From Bordetella parapertussis (GTDB lineage: Bacteria; Pseudomonadota; Gammaproteobacteria; Burkholderiales; SG8-39): 11,386 nt of DNA. Location of the stretch: NCBI GenBank assembly GCA_945906975.1, contig CAMDRY010000067.1:1-11386 (forward strand), written 5' to 3'. Each line of letters starts with the position of its first letter. The first letter of the stretch is position 1. Both the position numbers and the translations under genes were made by a program. Under the pieces are notes generated by a model. It did no database searches. It saw nothing but the letters and a program-made list of their open reading frames with translations, and was not told the origin of the DNA. This document shows positions 1 to 6,434 of the stretch, piece by piece.

Positions 1-24
1 AAGCAAAGTTTTGAGTGTGCTCAT
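1..24 (-). CDS. 5' end of a probable barstar-type ribonuclease inhibitor (cut by window edge)
   Basis: An ATG at 24-22 (minus strand) opens a frame that runs off the window after eight codons, reading MSTLKTLL. It starts two bases after the TAA of the secreted ribonuclease gene, so the two are almost certainly co-transcribed and translationally coupled. Eight residues cannot identify a family. The call rests on context: barnase-type RNases are often followed by a gene for barstar, a small cytoplasmic protein that blocks the RNase active site and protects the producing cell. It could equally be an unrelated small protein. The start itself is plausible; the function is inference. Confidence 0.45.
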
Positions 25-26
25 GC

Positions 27-377
27 TTATTCCCGAATCCTGCGAAATGAATTGTAGTGGTCGTCGGTATAGTAAAACTCGACACCCTTGGCCGCAATGA
101 TGCGGCGCGCGCCGCGATCCTTCGCGCCGGGCGTGCGCACCGTGTATTCATGATAGGTGCCGCGCGCGGCCTGGGGCAGCAGGCGCTCACGATTGCCGAA
201 CACGCTGTCATCCTGCTTGTGCGGATACGGACCGCCTTTTTTGATCAGCGCCAGGGTTTCACGCGCCTCTTTGGGCAAATCGGCAAGGCCAACCTCGCCG
301 ACCGGGCCGCGCGCCGTCGCGCCCGTTACCAACACGAATGATGCCAGCAATCCGAATAAAAGACGTTTCATGGGCAT
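27..377 (-). CDS. Secreted guanyl-specific ribonuclease of the barnase/RNase Sa (N1/T1) family
   Basis: This 116-residue protein is expected to be exported and to cleave single-stranded RNA, typically 3' of G. Residues 1-22 form a signal peptide: a basic start (MPMKR), a hydrophobic core, and ATA/TAR around the likely cleavage site. The mature part carries the microbial RNase core: FGNRERLLP at 60-68, YHEYTV at 75-80, the RGARRI stretch at 88-93, and YYTDDHYNSF at 102-111. By analogy with RNase Sa the catalytic residues would be Glu77, Arg91 or Arg92, and His107, so the enzyme looks intact. It begins 12 bases after the aspS stop and is followed 2 bases later by a probable inhibitor gene. A second ATG two codons in (371) is an alternative start. 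Known roles of such RNases are extracellular RNA scavenging and toxicity; which applies here cannot be told. Confidence 0.88.
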   Translation of the reverse strand: MPMKRLLFGLLASFVLVTGATARGPVGEVGLADLPKEARETLALIKKGGPYPHKQDDSVFGNRERLLPQAARGTYHEYTVRTPGAKDRGARRIIAAKGVEFYYTDDHYNSFRRIRE

Positions 378-389
378 TGCGCTCCGTGA

Positions 390-2168
390 TCAGGTTTTCT
401 CGACGCTGCGCAGGCGGATGTGCAGCTCGCGCAACTGTTTATCCGGAACTGCCGTCGGCGCATGCACGAGCAAGTCCTGGCCGCGCTGCGTCTTGGGAAA
501 GGCGATAACTTCGCGTATCGATTCGGCACCGCACATCATGGTCACCAGCCGGTCGAGGCCAAAGGCGATGCCGCCGTGCGGGGGGGCGCCGTATTGCAGC
601 GCATTGAGCAGGAAGCCGAATTTCTTTTGCTGGTCTTCGGGCGAGATGTTGAGCGCGCCGAACACCTTGGCCTGCACTTCCTGGCGGTGGATACGCACCG
701 ACCCGCCGCCCAGCTCCCAGCCGTTGAGCACCAGGTCGTAGGCCTTGGCGACGGCCTTGCCCTGGTCATTGGACAGATAGTCCTCGTGGCCGTCCTTGGG
801 CGCGGTGAAGGGATGGTGGCGCGCCGCCCAGGTCTTGCTGTCCTCGTCGTACTCGAACATCGGGAAGTCCACCACCCACAAGGGCTTCCATTCCTTGGAG
901 GCAAGGCCGCGTTCGTGGCCGATTTTTGCACGCAGCGCGCCGAGCGCGTCGTTGACGACTTTTTCACGATCGGCGCCAAAGAATATGATGTCGCCGTTCT
1001 TCGCGCCGGTGCGCTCGATGGTGGCGCGCAGCGCCGCCTCGGACAGGTTTTTGACGATGGGCGACTGCAGGCCGGTGTCATTGAGTTGCGTAACGTCGTT
1101 GACCTTGATGTAGGCAAGACCCTTGGCGCCGTAAATCTTGACAAAATCAGTGTAAGTGTCGATCTCGCTGCGCGAAATGGTTGCACCACCGGGAATGCAC
1201 AGCGCGGCGACACGGCCGCCGGCGGCATTGGCCGGCCCGCTGAACACCTTGAACGCGACTTCCTTCATCGCCTCGGTGAGTTCAGTGAACTCCAGCGGCA
1301 CGCGCAGATCGGGTTTGTCCGAACCGTACAGGCGCATCGCATCGGCGAATTTCATCACCGGAATGGGGTCGGGCAGCTCAACGTTGATGGCTTCCTTGAA
1401 GACGGTGCGGATCATGGCCTCCATCAGGTCGCGGATTTCCTGCTCGCCGAGGAAGGAGGTCTCGACATCGATCTGCGTGAACTCGGGCTGGCGATCGGCG
1501 CGCAAATCCTCGTCGCGAAAACATTTTGTGATCTGATAATAGCGATCAAAACCGGCCATCATCAGCATCTGCTTGAACAGCTGGGGCGACTGCGGCAGCG
1601 CGTAGAACTCGCCTTCGTGGATGCGCGAGGGCACCAGGAACTCACGCGCCCCCTCGGGCGTCGACTTGTAGAGCATCGGTGTTTCAATATCGATGAAGCC
1701 GTTGGCGTCCATGTACTTGCGCACGGCCATTGCCACACGGTGGCGCAGCATCAGGTTCTTTTGCATCGCCGGGCGGCGCAGGTCGATTACGCGGTTCTCC
1801 AGGCGCACGGTCTCGGAGAGGTTTTCATCGTCAAGCTGGAACGGCGGCGTGAGCGAAGGGTTGAGGATTTCAATCTCATGCGCCAGCACTTCGATCTCGC
1901 CGCTGAACAAGTTGGTGTTGACCGTGCCTTCGGGGCGCCGGCGCACGATGCCGGTGATCTTGAGCACAAACTCGTTGCGCACCGATTCGGAGGCGGCGAA
2001 AGTTTCCTTGCGGTCCGGGTCGGAAACGATCTGCACCATGCCTTCGCGATCGCGCAAGTCGATGAAGATGACCCCGCCATGGTCGCGGCGCCGATGCGCC
2101 CAGCCGCAAAGTATTACGGTCTTGCCGAGTTCGGCGGCGCTGACTTTACCGCAGTAGTGAGTACGCAT
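390..2168 (-). CDS. aspS: Aspartyl-tRNA synthetase, probably the non-discriminating Asp/Asn type
   Basis: AspS attaches aspartate to tRNA(Asp) in the cytoplasm using ATP. The 592 residues match the usual bacterial length. An N-terminal OB-fold anticodon-binding domain covers about 1-110 ([15 protein letters not shown] at 21-35), followed by the class II catalytic core with motif 2 [16 protein letters not shown] (217-232). A GAD insertion domain lies near 300-410, and motif 3 is near 533-545 with GLDR at 537-540. His30 and Gly81 in the anticodon domain are the residues I recall (His31/Gly82) from the Pseudomonas aeruginosa enzyme that also charges tRNA(Asn). E. coli AspRS has Leu at the first position. 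This predicts a relaxed enzyme that needs GatCAB to convert Asp-tRNA(Asn). The start is fixed by the conserved MRTHYCG opening, yet no Shine-Dalgarno sequence precedes it; the mRNA leader is C/T-rich. Confidence 0.97.
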   Translation of the reverse strand: MRTHYCGKVSAAELGKTVILCGWAHRRRDHGGVIFIDLRDREGMVQIVSDPDRKETFAASESVRNEFVLKITGIVRRRPEGTVNTNLFSGEIEVLAHEIEILNPSLTPPFQLDDENLSETVRLENRVIDLRRPAMQKNLMLRHRVAMAVRKYMDANGFIDIETPMLYKSTPEGAREFLVPSRIHEGEFYALPQSPQLFKQMLMMAGFDRYYQITKCFRDEDLRADRQPEFTQIDVETSFLGEQEIRDLMEAMIRTVFKEAINVELPDPIPVMKFADAMRLYGSDKPDLRVPLEFTELTEAMKEVAFKVFSGPANAAGGRVAALCIPGGATISRSEIDTYTDFVKIYGAKGLAYIKVNDVTQLNDTGLQSPIVKNLSEAALRATIERTGAKNGDIIFFGADREKVVNDALGALRAKIGHERGLASKEWKPLWVVDFPMFEYDEDSKTWAARHHPFTAPKDGHEDYLSNDQGKAVAKAYDLVLNGWELGGGSVRIHRQEVQAKVFGALNISPEDQQKKFGFLLNALQYGAPPHGGIAFGLDRLVTMMCGAESIREVIAFPKTQRGQDLLVHAPTAVPDKQLRELHIRLRSVEKT

Positions 2169-2172
2169 TTTT

Positions 2173-2210
2173 GGGGGAAATGGGGAATGGGGAATGGGAA
2201 ATGGTAAATG
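2173..2210. repeat. Five tandem 7-bp repeats with a G-quadruplex motif, in the aspS leader
   Basis: From 2176 to 2210 the plus strand holds five heptamers: GGAAATG, GGGAATG, GGGAATG, GGAAATG, GTAAATG. With the preceding G run, four G tracts occur at 2173-2177, 2182-2185, 2189-2192 and 2196-2198, separated by AAAT, AAT and AAT. This satisfies the standard G3+N1-7 quadruplex rule on the strand that serves as template for aspS. The mRNA therefore carries CCCC/ATT repeats within 10 bases of the aspS start codon. The array occupies the place where a Shine-Dalgarno sequence would be. Confidence 0.85.
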
Positions 2211-2252
2211 GTGGGCGGTGTCGATCCGTCCCGCTGCCCACTATTTACAATT
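2200..2252. repeat. Imperfect inverted repeat (hairpin) between the DUF502 gene and aspS
   Basis: GTGGGC at 2211-2216 pairs with GCCCAC at 2236-2241. Pairing continues outward through 2204-2210 against 2242-2248 (one G-T pair), then with one mismatch to 2200-2202 against 2250-2252. This gives a stem of about 16 pairs around a 19-base loop (2217-2235). The left arm shares bases with the last heptamer copies, so hairpin and tandem repeat look like one element. There is no T-tract on the transcribed side, which argues against an intrinsic terminator. A dispersed intergenic repeat is the likelier explanation. Confidence 0.6.
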
Positions 2253-2264
2253 CACTTTTCGCCT

Positions 2265-2888
2265 TCACTGGGTGCCCCTGCTGTTGCCCTTGCCTCCGGG
2301 CACCACCACACCCATGGAAATGACGTACTTGAGCGCGTCATCCACGCTCATGTCCAGCTCCATCACTTCGGATTTGGGCATCATCAGGAAAAAACCGGAG
2401 GTCGGGTTGGGGGTGGTCGGCACATAGACGCTGACGTGCTCGCCTTGCAAATGGGCGGCGACTTCCCCGCCGGGCTGACCGGTCTGGAAGGCGATGGTCC
2501 AACAGCCAAGGCGCGGATACTGCACAAGCAGCGCCTTGCGAAAGGCCTGCCCGCCGGGGGCGAACATGGTGTCGCTGACCTGCTTTACGCCGTGGTAAAG
2601 CGTCTTGACCACCGGAATGCGGCCCAGCAGGTTTTCCCAAAAGGTGATGAGGCGCTGACCCAGAATGTTCGAGCCGAATACGCCGGTCAGGAACACCGCC
2701 AGTATCGTCGCGATCACGCCCAGGCCCGGAATATGGACGATGCGTCCGAATAGTTCGAGCTCCGGCCGGAATTCGAAGGGCAACAGCGTCAGCGTCTGGT
2801 CCATCGTCGTCACGATCAGGTGCAGCACCCAGATGGTGATGGCCAGCGGAATCCAGATCAGCAGGCCGGTGATGATATATTTTTTCAT
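2265..2888 (-). CDS. DUF502 family inner-membrane protein
   Basis: This 207-residue protein belongs to the uncharacterised DUF502 family. The N terminus MKKYIITGLL leads into a first membrane helix at about 6-28. A second helix lies at about 56-76 (LGVIATILAVFLTGVFG), followed by the family-typical stretch GRIPVVKTLYHGVKQV near 89-104. The remainder, to about 195, is soluble, and the tail is Gly/Lys-rich. The function is unknown. The gene lies between the FmdB-type gene (66-base gap containing a strong hairpin) and aspS (96-base gap containing repeats). The start is set by the family's usual MKKY opening. No Shine-Dalgarno sequence is visible, only CCCCATACCCC directly before the ATG, as also seen at aspS. 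Confidence 0.92.
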   Translation of the reverse strand: MKKYIITGLLIWIPLAITIWVLHLIVTTMDQTLTLLPFEFRPELELFGRIVHIPGLGVIATILAVFLTGVFGSNILGQRLITFWENLLGRIPVVKTLYHGVKQVSDTMFAPGGQAFRKALLVQYPRLGCWTIAFQTGQPGGEVAAHLQGEHVSVYVPTTPNPTSGFFLMMPKSEVMELDMSVDDALKYVISMGVVVPGGKGNSRGTQ

Positions 2889-2913
2889 GGGGTATGGGGA
2901 CGGCGTTCTGCAG

Positions 2914-2951
2914 GGCGCTTCAGCGGGTCATTCGGCACGACCCGCAGCGCC
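2914..2951 (-). other. Strong stem-loop between the FmdB-type gene and the DUF502 gene
   Basis: GGCGCT (2914-2919) pairs with AGCGCC (2946-2951), and GCGGGTC (2923-2929) pairs with GACCCGC (2939-2945). Together they give 13 perfect pairs with a 3-base bulge (2920-2922) and a 9-base loop (2930-2938). On the transcribed strand it begins three bases after the FmdB stop codon. No T-tract follows, so it is not a classical terminator. It could stabilise or process the mRNA, or dampen expression of the downstream genes. Confidence 0.7.
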
Positions 2952-2954
2952 GGC

Positions 2955-3371
2955 TCAGTTTGAGGAAGACGAGGGCGTTGCCGCTGGCGTTGCCGCTGGC
3001 GCTGACACTGTCGCTGACGAAGTAGCGGCGGGCGTGGCAGGGCTTTCGCTTTTCGCCGGGGCCGCCGTTTCGGACTTGGCCGTGCTATCGGCTTTATCAG
3101 TTTTATCAGTTTTATCAGCTTTATCGGCCGACTTGGCCGGCTCGTCGCTTTTGGCGTCGGTGGATGCGGCCGGAGCGGCCTTTGCGCCGCTGCCTTTGAA
3201 ATCGGTGACGTACCAGCCTGTGCCCTTGAGCTGGAAACCGGCGGCAGTGAGCATTTTTGTGTAGCCGGCCTTGCCGCATTCCGGGCATTCGGTCAACAGG
3301 GGGTCGCTCACCTTCATGAGGTGATCTTTCTGGAACCCGCATTCAGTACAGCGATAAGCGTAGATTGGCAT
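2955..3371 (-). CDS. FmdB-family zinc-ribbon protein with long low-complexity tail
   Basis: Residues 1-50 form the FmdB/CxxC zinc ribbon: MPIYAYRC, Cys8-x2-Cys11, then Cys29-x2-Cys32 within CPECG. The ribbon is followed by a GFQLKGTGWYVTDFK stretch typical of the family. Such proteins are regarded as putative regulators, but their biochemical role is not settled. From about residue 55 to the end (138 in total) the chain is Ala/Ser/Thr/Lys/Asp-rich and probably disordered. It includes a tandem (A/T)-D-K tripeptide repeat and makes the protein longer than the common 80-110-residue forms. I chose the start at 3371 because the family begins MPIYAYRC and a GAGG motif lies five bases upstream; an in-frame ATG at 3392 would add seven residues. 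It is the first gene of the fmdB/DUF502/aspS/RNase cluster. Confidence 0.9.
   Translation of the reverse strand: MPIYAYRCTECGFQKDHLMKVSDPLLTECPECGKAGYTKMLTAAGFQLKGTGWYVTDFKGSGAKAAPAASTDAKSDEPAKSADKADKTDKTDKADSTAKSETAAPAKSESPATPAATSSATVSAPAATPAATPSSSSN
3084..3127. repeat. 9-bp tandem repeat inside the FmdB-type gene
   Basis: Copies of TTTATCAG(T/C) sit at 3093-3100, 3102-3109 and 3111-3118, with a variant TTTATCGG at 3120-3127 and a degenerate unit at 3084-3092. The period is 9 bases. On the coding strand each unit encodes Asp-Lys-(Ala/Thr), giving ADKADKTDKTDKAD in the tail. The period is a multiple of three, so changes in copy number keep the reading frame. Confidence 0.85.
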
Positions 3372-3376
3372 GTCGG

Positions 3377-3380
3377 CCTC
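3377..3380 (-). promoter_or_regulatory. Ribosome binding site deciding the FmdB-type start
   Basis: GAGG on the minus strand lies five bases before the ATG at 3371-3369. The alternative ATG at 3392 has no comparable motif, so this site supports the MPIYAYRC start. Confidence 0.6.
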
Positions 3381-3400
3381 GGCCAAATCCAAAACCGAAG

Positions 3401-3406
3401 ATTATA
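3401..3406 (-). promoter_or_regulatory. Candidate -10 box for the fmdB/DUF502/aspS cluster
   Basis: A perfect TATAAT occurs on the minus strand 29 bases before the FmdB-type start codon. That would give a leader of roughly 23 bases containing the GAGG ribosome site. At 16-18 bp spacing the -35 region (GAGGCT, CGAGGC or CCGAGG) does not match TTGACA, so an activator or other contacts would be needed. It follows the end of the sox operon, which makes a new promoter here sensible. Confidence 0.5.
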
Positions 3407-3457
3407 GCGGAAATCGCCCCTAAGCCTCGGGGTTATCAGAGAAATACAGCGGAAATC
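3403..3457. repeat. 13-bp direct repeat, 42 bp apart, overlapping the candidate -10 box
   Basis: TATAGCGGAAATC (3403-3415) and TACAGCGGAAATC (3445-3457) differ at one base. Their starts are 42 bp apart, close to four helical turns. The proximal copy overlaps the TATAAT box, an arrangement that would suit a repressor binding two sites on one DNA face. It could also be a chance duplication. Confidence 0.5.
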
Positions 3458-3484
3458 AGGGCAATTGCGGAAGATTCAGGCGAG

Positions 3485-3510
3485 CAAGCGGTGGCGACTA
3501 TCGCCGCTTG
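3485..3510 (-). terminator. Stem-loop at the 3' end of the sox operon
   Basis: CAAGC (3485-3489) pairs with GCTTG (3506-3510), and GGCGA (3493-3497) pairs with TCGCC (3501-3505). A three-base bulge lies between them and the loop is CTA. On the transcribed strand the structure begins eight bases after the stop codon of the thioredoxin gene. No U-tract follows, so it is not a textbook intrinsic terminator. It may protect the 3' end or assist factor-dependent termination. Confidence 0.5.
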
Positions 3511-3518
3511 GCTACTCC

Positions 3519-4019
3519 TCAGCGCGCGGGCTTGAGCAAGCCGGCGAATTCGGCCACGTCCTCGGCAAACAACTCACCCATTTCCTGGCGCACCAGCCGG
3601 CCGTCACGGCCGATGACGTAGGTCACCGGCAGGCCGCGCAAGCGGCCGAACACGCGGTTGATCTGCTCACCCGCCATGCCGGCGCGAAACGTGAAGCCAC
3701 GCTCGCGCAACGCGTCCACCGCCTCGCGCTCGGTCTTGTCTACCGACAGCATGATGACCTCGAGCCCCTTGGCCTTGTTTGCCTCATACAGCTTTTGCAG
3801 GTGTGGCATGGTGTTTTTACAGAACGGGCACCACGAGGCCCAATACTGCAGCACCACCACCTTGCCTTTGAGATCCACAGCGCGCAGCACACTGCCGTCG
3901 TGCAACTTGATATCGGGCAGCACGACCGGGTCGCCCACTTGCAGCGCCTGCGCCGCGCCCGCGCCAAGCAGCAACGCAGCCGCCATCAGCAGCGGCAGGG
4001 TAAGGCGTGCCATGCTCAT
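3519..4019 (-). CDS. Periplasmic TlpA/SoxW-type thioredoxin
   Basis: This is a 166-residue thiol-disulfide oxidoreductase. Residues 1-25 are a signal peptide ending AQA. The thioredoxin fold carries the redox motif WASWCPFC (Cys64, Cys67) and the expected cis-proline in GLPVTYVIG (Pro131), so the active site is intact. Its ATG overlaps the soxB stop (ATGA at 4019-4016), showing translational coupling and tying it to the sox operon. In other sox operons the SoxW thioredoxin, recharged by the membrane protein SoxV/CcdA, keeps the SoxYZ carrier cysteine reduced and active; that role is inferred here. A general cytochrome c maturation role (as for TlpA/ResA) is the alternative, and SoxA, SoxX and SoxD would all need it. 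No SoxV/CcdA gene lies in the window. A second ATG two codons in (4013) is possible. Confidence 0.9.
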   Translation of the reverse strand: MSMARLTLPLLMAAALLLGAGAAQALQVGDPVVLPDIKLHDGSVLRAVDLKGKVVVLQYWASWCPFCKNTMPHLQKLYEANKAKGLEVIMLSVDKTEREAVDALRERGFTFRAGMAGEQINRVFGRLRGLPVTYVIGRDGRLVRQEMGELFAEDVAEFAGLLKPAR

Positions 4020-5719
4020 GACATGCCCTTGTTGTCGTCCATACCGATGAGACGCGGCAGGTTGAGGCTTGGCGTTTTGATGATTTTTTTATCGCGCAAG
4101 TAGCCGCCTACGACCTCCCAGATCGGTTCCCCCTTGGCGCCTTCGGCCACCGGCGCCCAGCCGGCGACCTTGTAGATTTTCCCGGCCTCGATGGGCACAT
4201 CACCAAGACGCATGTCGCTGATGCGCTCGCCCATTTTCGCCAGCGGGCTGCAGGCATAGCGCATGCCGCCCACGCGCACCATGTCCCCGCCCTGTTGGTA
4301 ATACGGGTCGGGATTGAACAGGTTGTCGGCCACATCCTCGAGTACCGTCTTGATGGTCTGGCCGCTCATTTCCGTCAGCGTAGTGTGCGGATAAGTGATG
4401 GCGGTCTGGTTCATCAGGTGCTCGTAGGTGATGGCCTGCCCCGGCAGGATGCTGGTGCCCCAGCGAAAACCGGGCGAAAACGCGATCTCGGCGCCCTTCA
4501 CGCTCATCAACGCGTCGAGGATCACCTGGTCGAAAGAGCCGTTGAAATTGCCGCGGCGATAAAGCAGGCCTTCGCTGACAGCGAGTTTTTCGGCCAACTT
4601 GACCGCGTGCGGCGCGCGGTAGCCGTCGATCAGCGCGGCCATTTCACGGTCGGCCGGCAGCAAGTTGGCGAACACCGGCAGCAACTTGTAGCGCCAGTCG
4701 GTAAGCTTGCCGGACTTGACCTCCAGGTCGAGCACAGCAAGGAATTTGCCGTTTGATCCGGCATTGGTGACCAGCGTCTGTCCTCCGGCGTTGCGCACCG
4801 GCAATGGCGCAGGCACGCCATCGTGCGTATGCCCGCCCATGATGACGTCGATGCCGGTAAGGCGCGATGCGAGCTTCATATCGACATCCATGCCGTTGTG
4901 CGATAACAGCACGACCACGTGGGCGCCCTTGACGCGCGCCTCATTGACCTGCTTTTGCAGCCGCTCTTCCTGGATGCCGAACTTCCAGTCGGGCACCATG
5001 TAGCGCGGGTTGGCGATGGGCGTGTAGGGAAAGGCCTGACCGATTACCGCCACCGGCACACCACCCAGTTCGCGCATGGTCCAGGACTTGAACACCGGGT
5101 CGCCAAAATCGTTGGTCTCGATGTTCTGCGCAAGAAATTCAATCTTGCCGAGTTCTTTTTCGACGATCTCCTTGACGCGGTCCTGGCCGTAGGTGAATTC
5201 CCAATGGCCGGTCATGAGATCCACGCCAAGCAGTTTTTGCGCCGCGACCATGTCACGGCCCTGCGTCCACAAGGACGTGGCCGAACCCTGCCAGGTGTCG
5301 CCACCATCGAGGAGCAGCGACGCCGGCCGGGAGGCGCGCAGTTGCTTTACAAGGGTGGCGAGATGGGCGAATCCACCGACCTTGCCGTAGATGTGGGCGG
5401 CCTTGGAAAAATCGAGATAGGTGAAGGCATAGGCCTCGCGCGTACCGGGCTTGAAACCGAAAGCCTTGAGCAAGGCATCGCCAACGAGGTGGGGCGGGCG
5501 GTTGACACCATCGCCGACCCCGAGGTTAACATTGGGTTCGCGAAAATATGTCGACATCAGTTGCGCGTGGCAGTCGGTGAAATGCAGCAGCGACACATTA
5601 CCAAAGCGCGGCAGATCGTAAAAGCTGCGCCGTTGCTGCGCCCCGGCGGCAAGCGGAAGGCCGGCGGCAGAGGCCAGAGCCAGCAGTCTTAGAAATTCGC
5701 GACGGGACAGTGATGACAA
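4016..5719 (-). CDS. soxB: Thiosulfohydrolase SoxB
   Basis: SoxB removes the terminal sulfonate as sulfate from the cysteine-bound intermediate on SoxYZ, in the periplasm. The 567 residues match the family. SRREFLRL (5-12) is a twin-arginine signal with Arg6-Arg7, implying folded export. A dimanganese metallophosphoesterase-like domain follows, with metal-site motifs FTDCHAQL (Asp49, His51), GGDTW (Asp141), GHWEF (171-175), LSHNG (His274) and GGHTHD (His297, His299). The C-terminal 5'-nucleotidase-like domain includes SPGFRWG. The start appears to be TTG at 5719-5717: no ATG or GTG occurs in frame upstream before a stop, and this TTG sits just before the Tat motif. The ribosome site is weak (AGAG about eight bases upstream). 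The gene lies 60 bases after soxX and overlaps the thioredoxin gene by four. Confidence 0.97.
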   Translation of the reverse strand: MSSLSRREFLRLLALASAAGLPLAAGAQQRRSFYDLPRFGNVSLLHFTDCHAQLMSTYFREPNVNLGVGDGVNRPPHLVGDALLKAFGFKPGTREAYAFTYLDFSKAAHIYGKVGGFAHLATLVKQLRASRPASLLLDGGDTWQGSATSLWTQGRDMVAAQKLLGVDLMTGHWEFTYGQDRVKEIVEKELGKIEFLAQNIETNDFGDPVFKSWTMRELGGVPVAVIGQAFPYTPIANPRYMVPDWKFGIQEERLQKQVNEARVKGAHVVVLLSHNGMDVDMKLASRLTGIDVIMGGHTHDGVPAPLPVRNAGGQTLVTNAGSNGKFLAVLDLEVKSGKLTDWRYKLLPVFANLLPADREMAALIDGYRAPHAVKLAEKLAVSEGLLYRRGNFNGSFDQVILDALMSVKGAEIAFSPGFRWGTSILPGQAITYEHLMNQTAITYPHTTLTEMSGQTIKTVLEDVADNLFNPDPYYQQGGDMVRVGGMRYACSPLAKMGERISDMRLGDVPIEAGKIYKVAGWAPVAEGAKGEPIWEVVGGYLRDKKIIKTPSLNLPRLIGMDDNKGMS

Positions 5720-5779
5720 ATCAGTATTCTCTGATGCTTGCGTTCGAAAATAGCCCGGGCGCTTCCGGATTATTGAAAC

Positions 5780-6421
5780 TCATTGATTTACGGGTGATGC
5801 CGGGTCGAGCAGCAGCGCGGTGAGGTCGGCCATCTGCGCCTCGGTAAGAATCTTGCTGTGACCGAAGCGCGGCATGCTGGAGCAGGCGCTAAAGGCGTTG
5901 GAATTGTAGATCTTGCCGTATGTGTACTTCTGGATCGCCTCGGATGTGCCGCGCAACTTGCCGAACTGGTACAGGCTCGGACCGATGTTGCCGTAGGACA
6001 ATTCCTGCCGGGATAACTGGTGACAGGCATAGCAATTGGCGCCCACCGGCGTTGTCGGGCCGTCCGAGAACTGGAATCCGGTTCCAGTCTGGGCGACGCG
6101 CTCGCCCGCCTGCCAGTTGCCCATCAATTTGGCCGGGTATTTGATCGCGGCCAGTTGCGCCTTCTCGATCTTCTCCGATACCTCCCTGGGAATGGCCTGG
6201 CCGGGATGGTATTGGCTGCAGACCGCCTGCACTTCATCCTGATCGAGCCGTGCCAGCGAGGCCTGCCCCTGCGCCCTGAACGAGGACTTCATCATCTCCA
6301 CCGTGCGCCGCTCGGCCTCGCCCTCGGAAAGGGAGTACGAAGTAACGCAACCGGCAATCGTGGCAAGGAGCGCCAGCGCGATGCTTGAAACCAGGGCAAC
6401 TCTCATTTTTGGAAAGCTCAT
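5780..6421 (-). CDS. soxX: Monoheme cytochrome c subunit SoxX, predicted lipoprotein
   Basis: SoxX is the small electron-accepting subunit of SoxAX, which couples thiosulfate oxidatively to SoxY. The chosen start gives 213 residues. The heme c motif is CYACH (130-134), followed by the SoxX-typical SYGNIGPSLYQFGKLRG, with Met183 in CSSMPRFG as likely distal ligand. The N terminus is a signal peptide ending in a lipobox (IAGC), so Cys25 should be lipidated and the protein membrane-anchored. A helical region of about 75 residues precedes the heme domain, making this the long form of SoxX. Two further cysteines (68 and 180) could form a disulfide. The start at 6421 is supported by AGGAG six bases upstream; an upstream in-frame ATG (6487) lies inside soxA. 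The gap from the soxA stop is 13 bases. Confidence 0.95.
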   Translation of the reverse strand: MSFPKMRVALVSSIALALLATIAGCVTSYSLSEGEAERRTVEMMKSSFRAQGQASLARLDQDEVQAVCSQYHPGQAIPREVSEKIEKAQLAAIKYPAKLMGNWQAGERVAQTGTGFQFSDGPTTPVGANCYACHQLSRQELSYGNIGPSLYQFGKLRGTSEAIQKYTYGKIYNSNAFSACSSMPRFGHSKILTEAQMADLTALLLDPASPVNQ

Positions 6422-6427
6422 GACGGA

Positions 6428-6432
6428 CTCCT
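6428..6432 (-). promoter_or_regulatory. Ribosome binding site deciding the soxX start
   Basis: AGGAG on the minus strand lies six bases before the ATG at 6421-6419, in the short gap after the soxA stop. It favours this start over the longer frame opening at 6487 and over the internal ATG at 6406. Confidence 0.8.
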
Positions 6433-6434
6433 GA

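Noticed and set aside
420..2207. Long plus-strand open frame opposite aspS (595 codons)
   Set aside because: It mirrors the aspS coding sequence on the other strand, shows no recognisable domain, and arises from GC-rich codon bias.
3416..3434. CCCC/GGGG inverted repeat between the sox operon and the FmdB-type gene as a terminator
   Set aside because: The stem is only four to five pairs with an eight-base loop and no U-tract; the hairpin at 3485-3510 is a better candidate.
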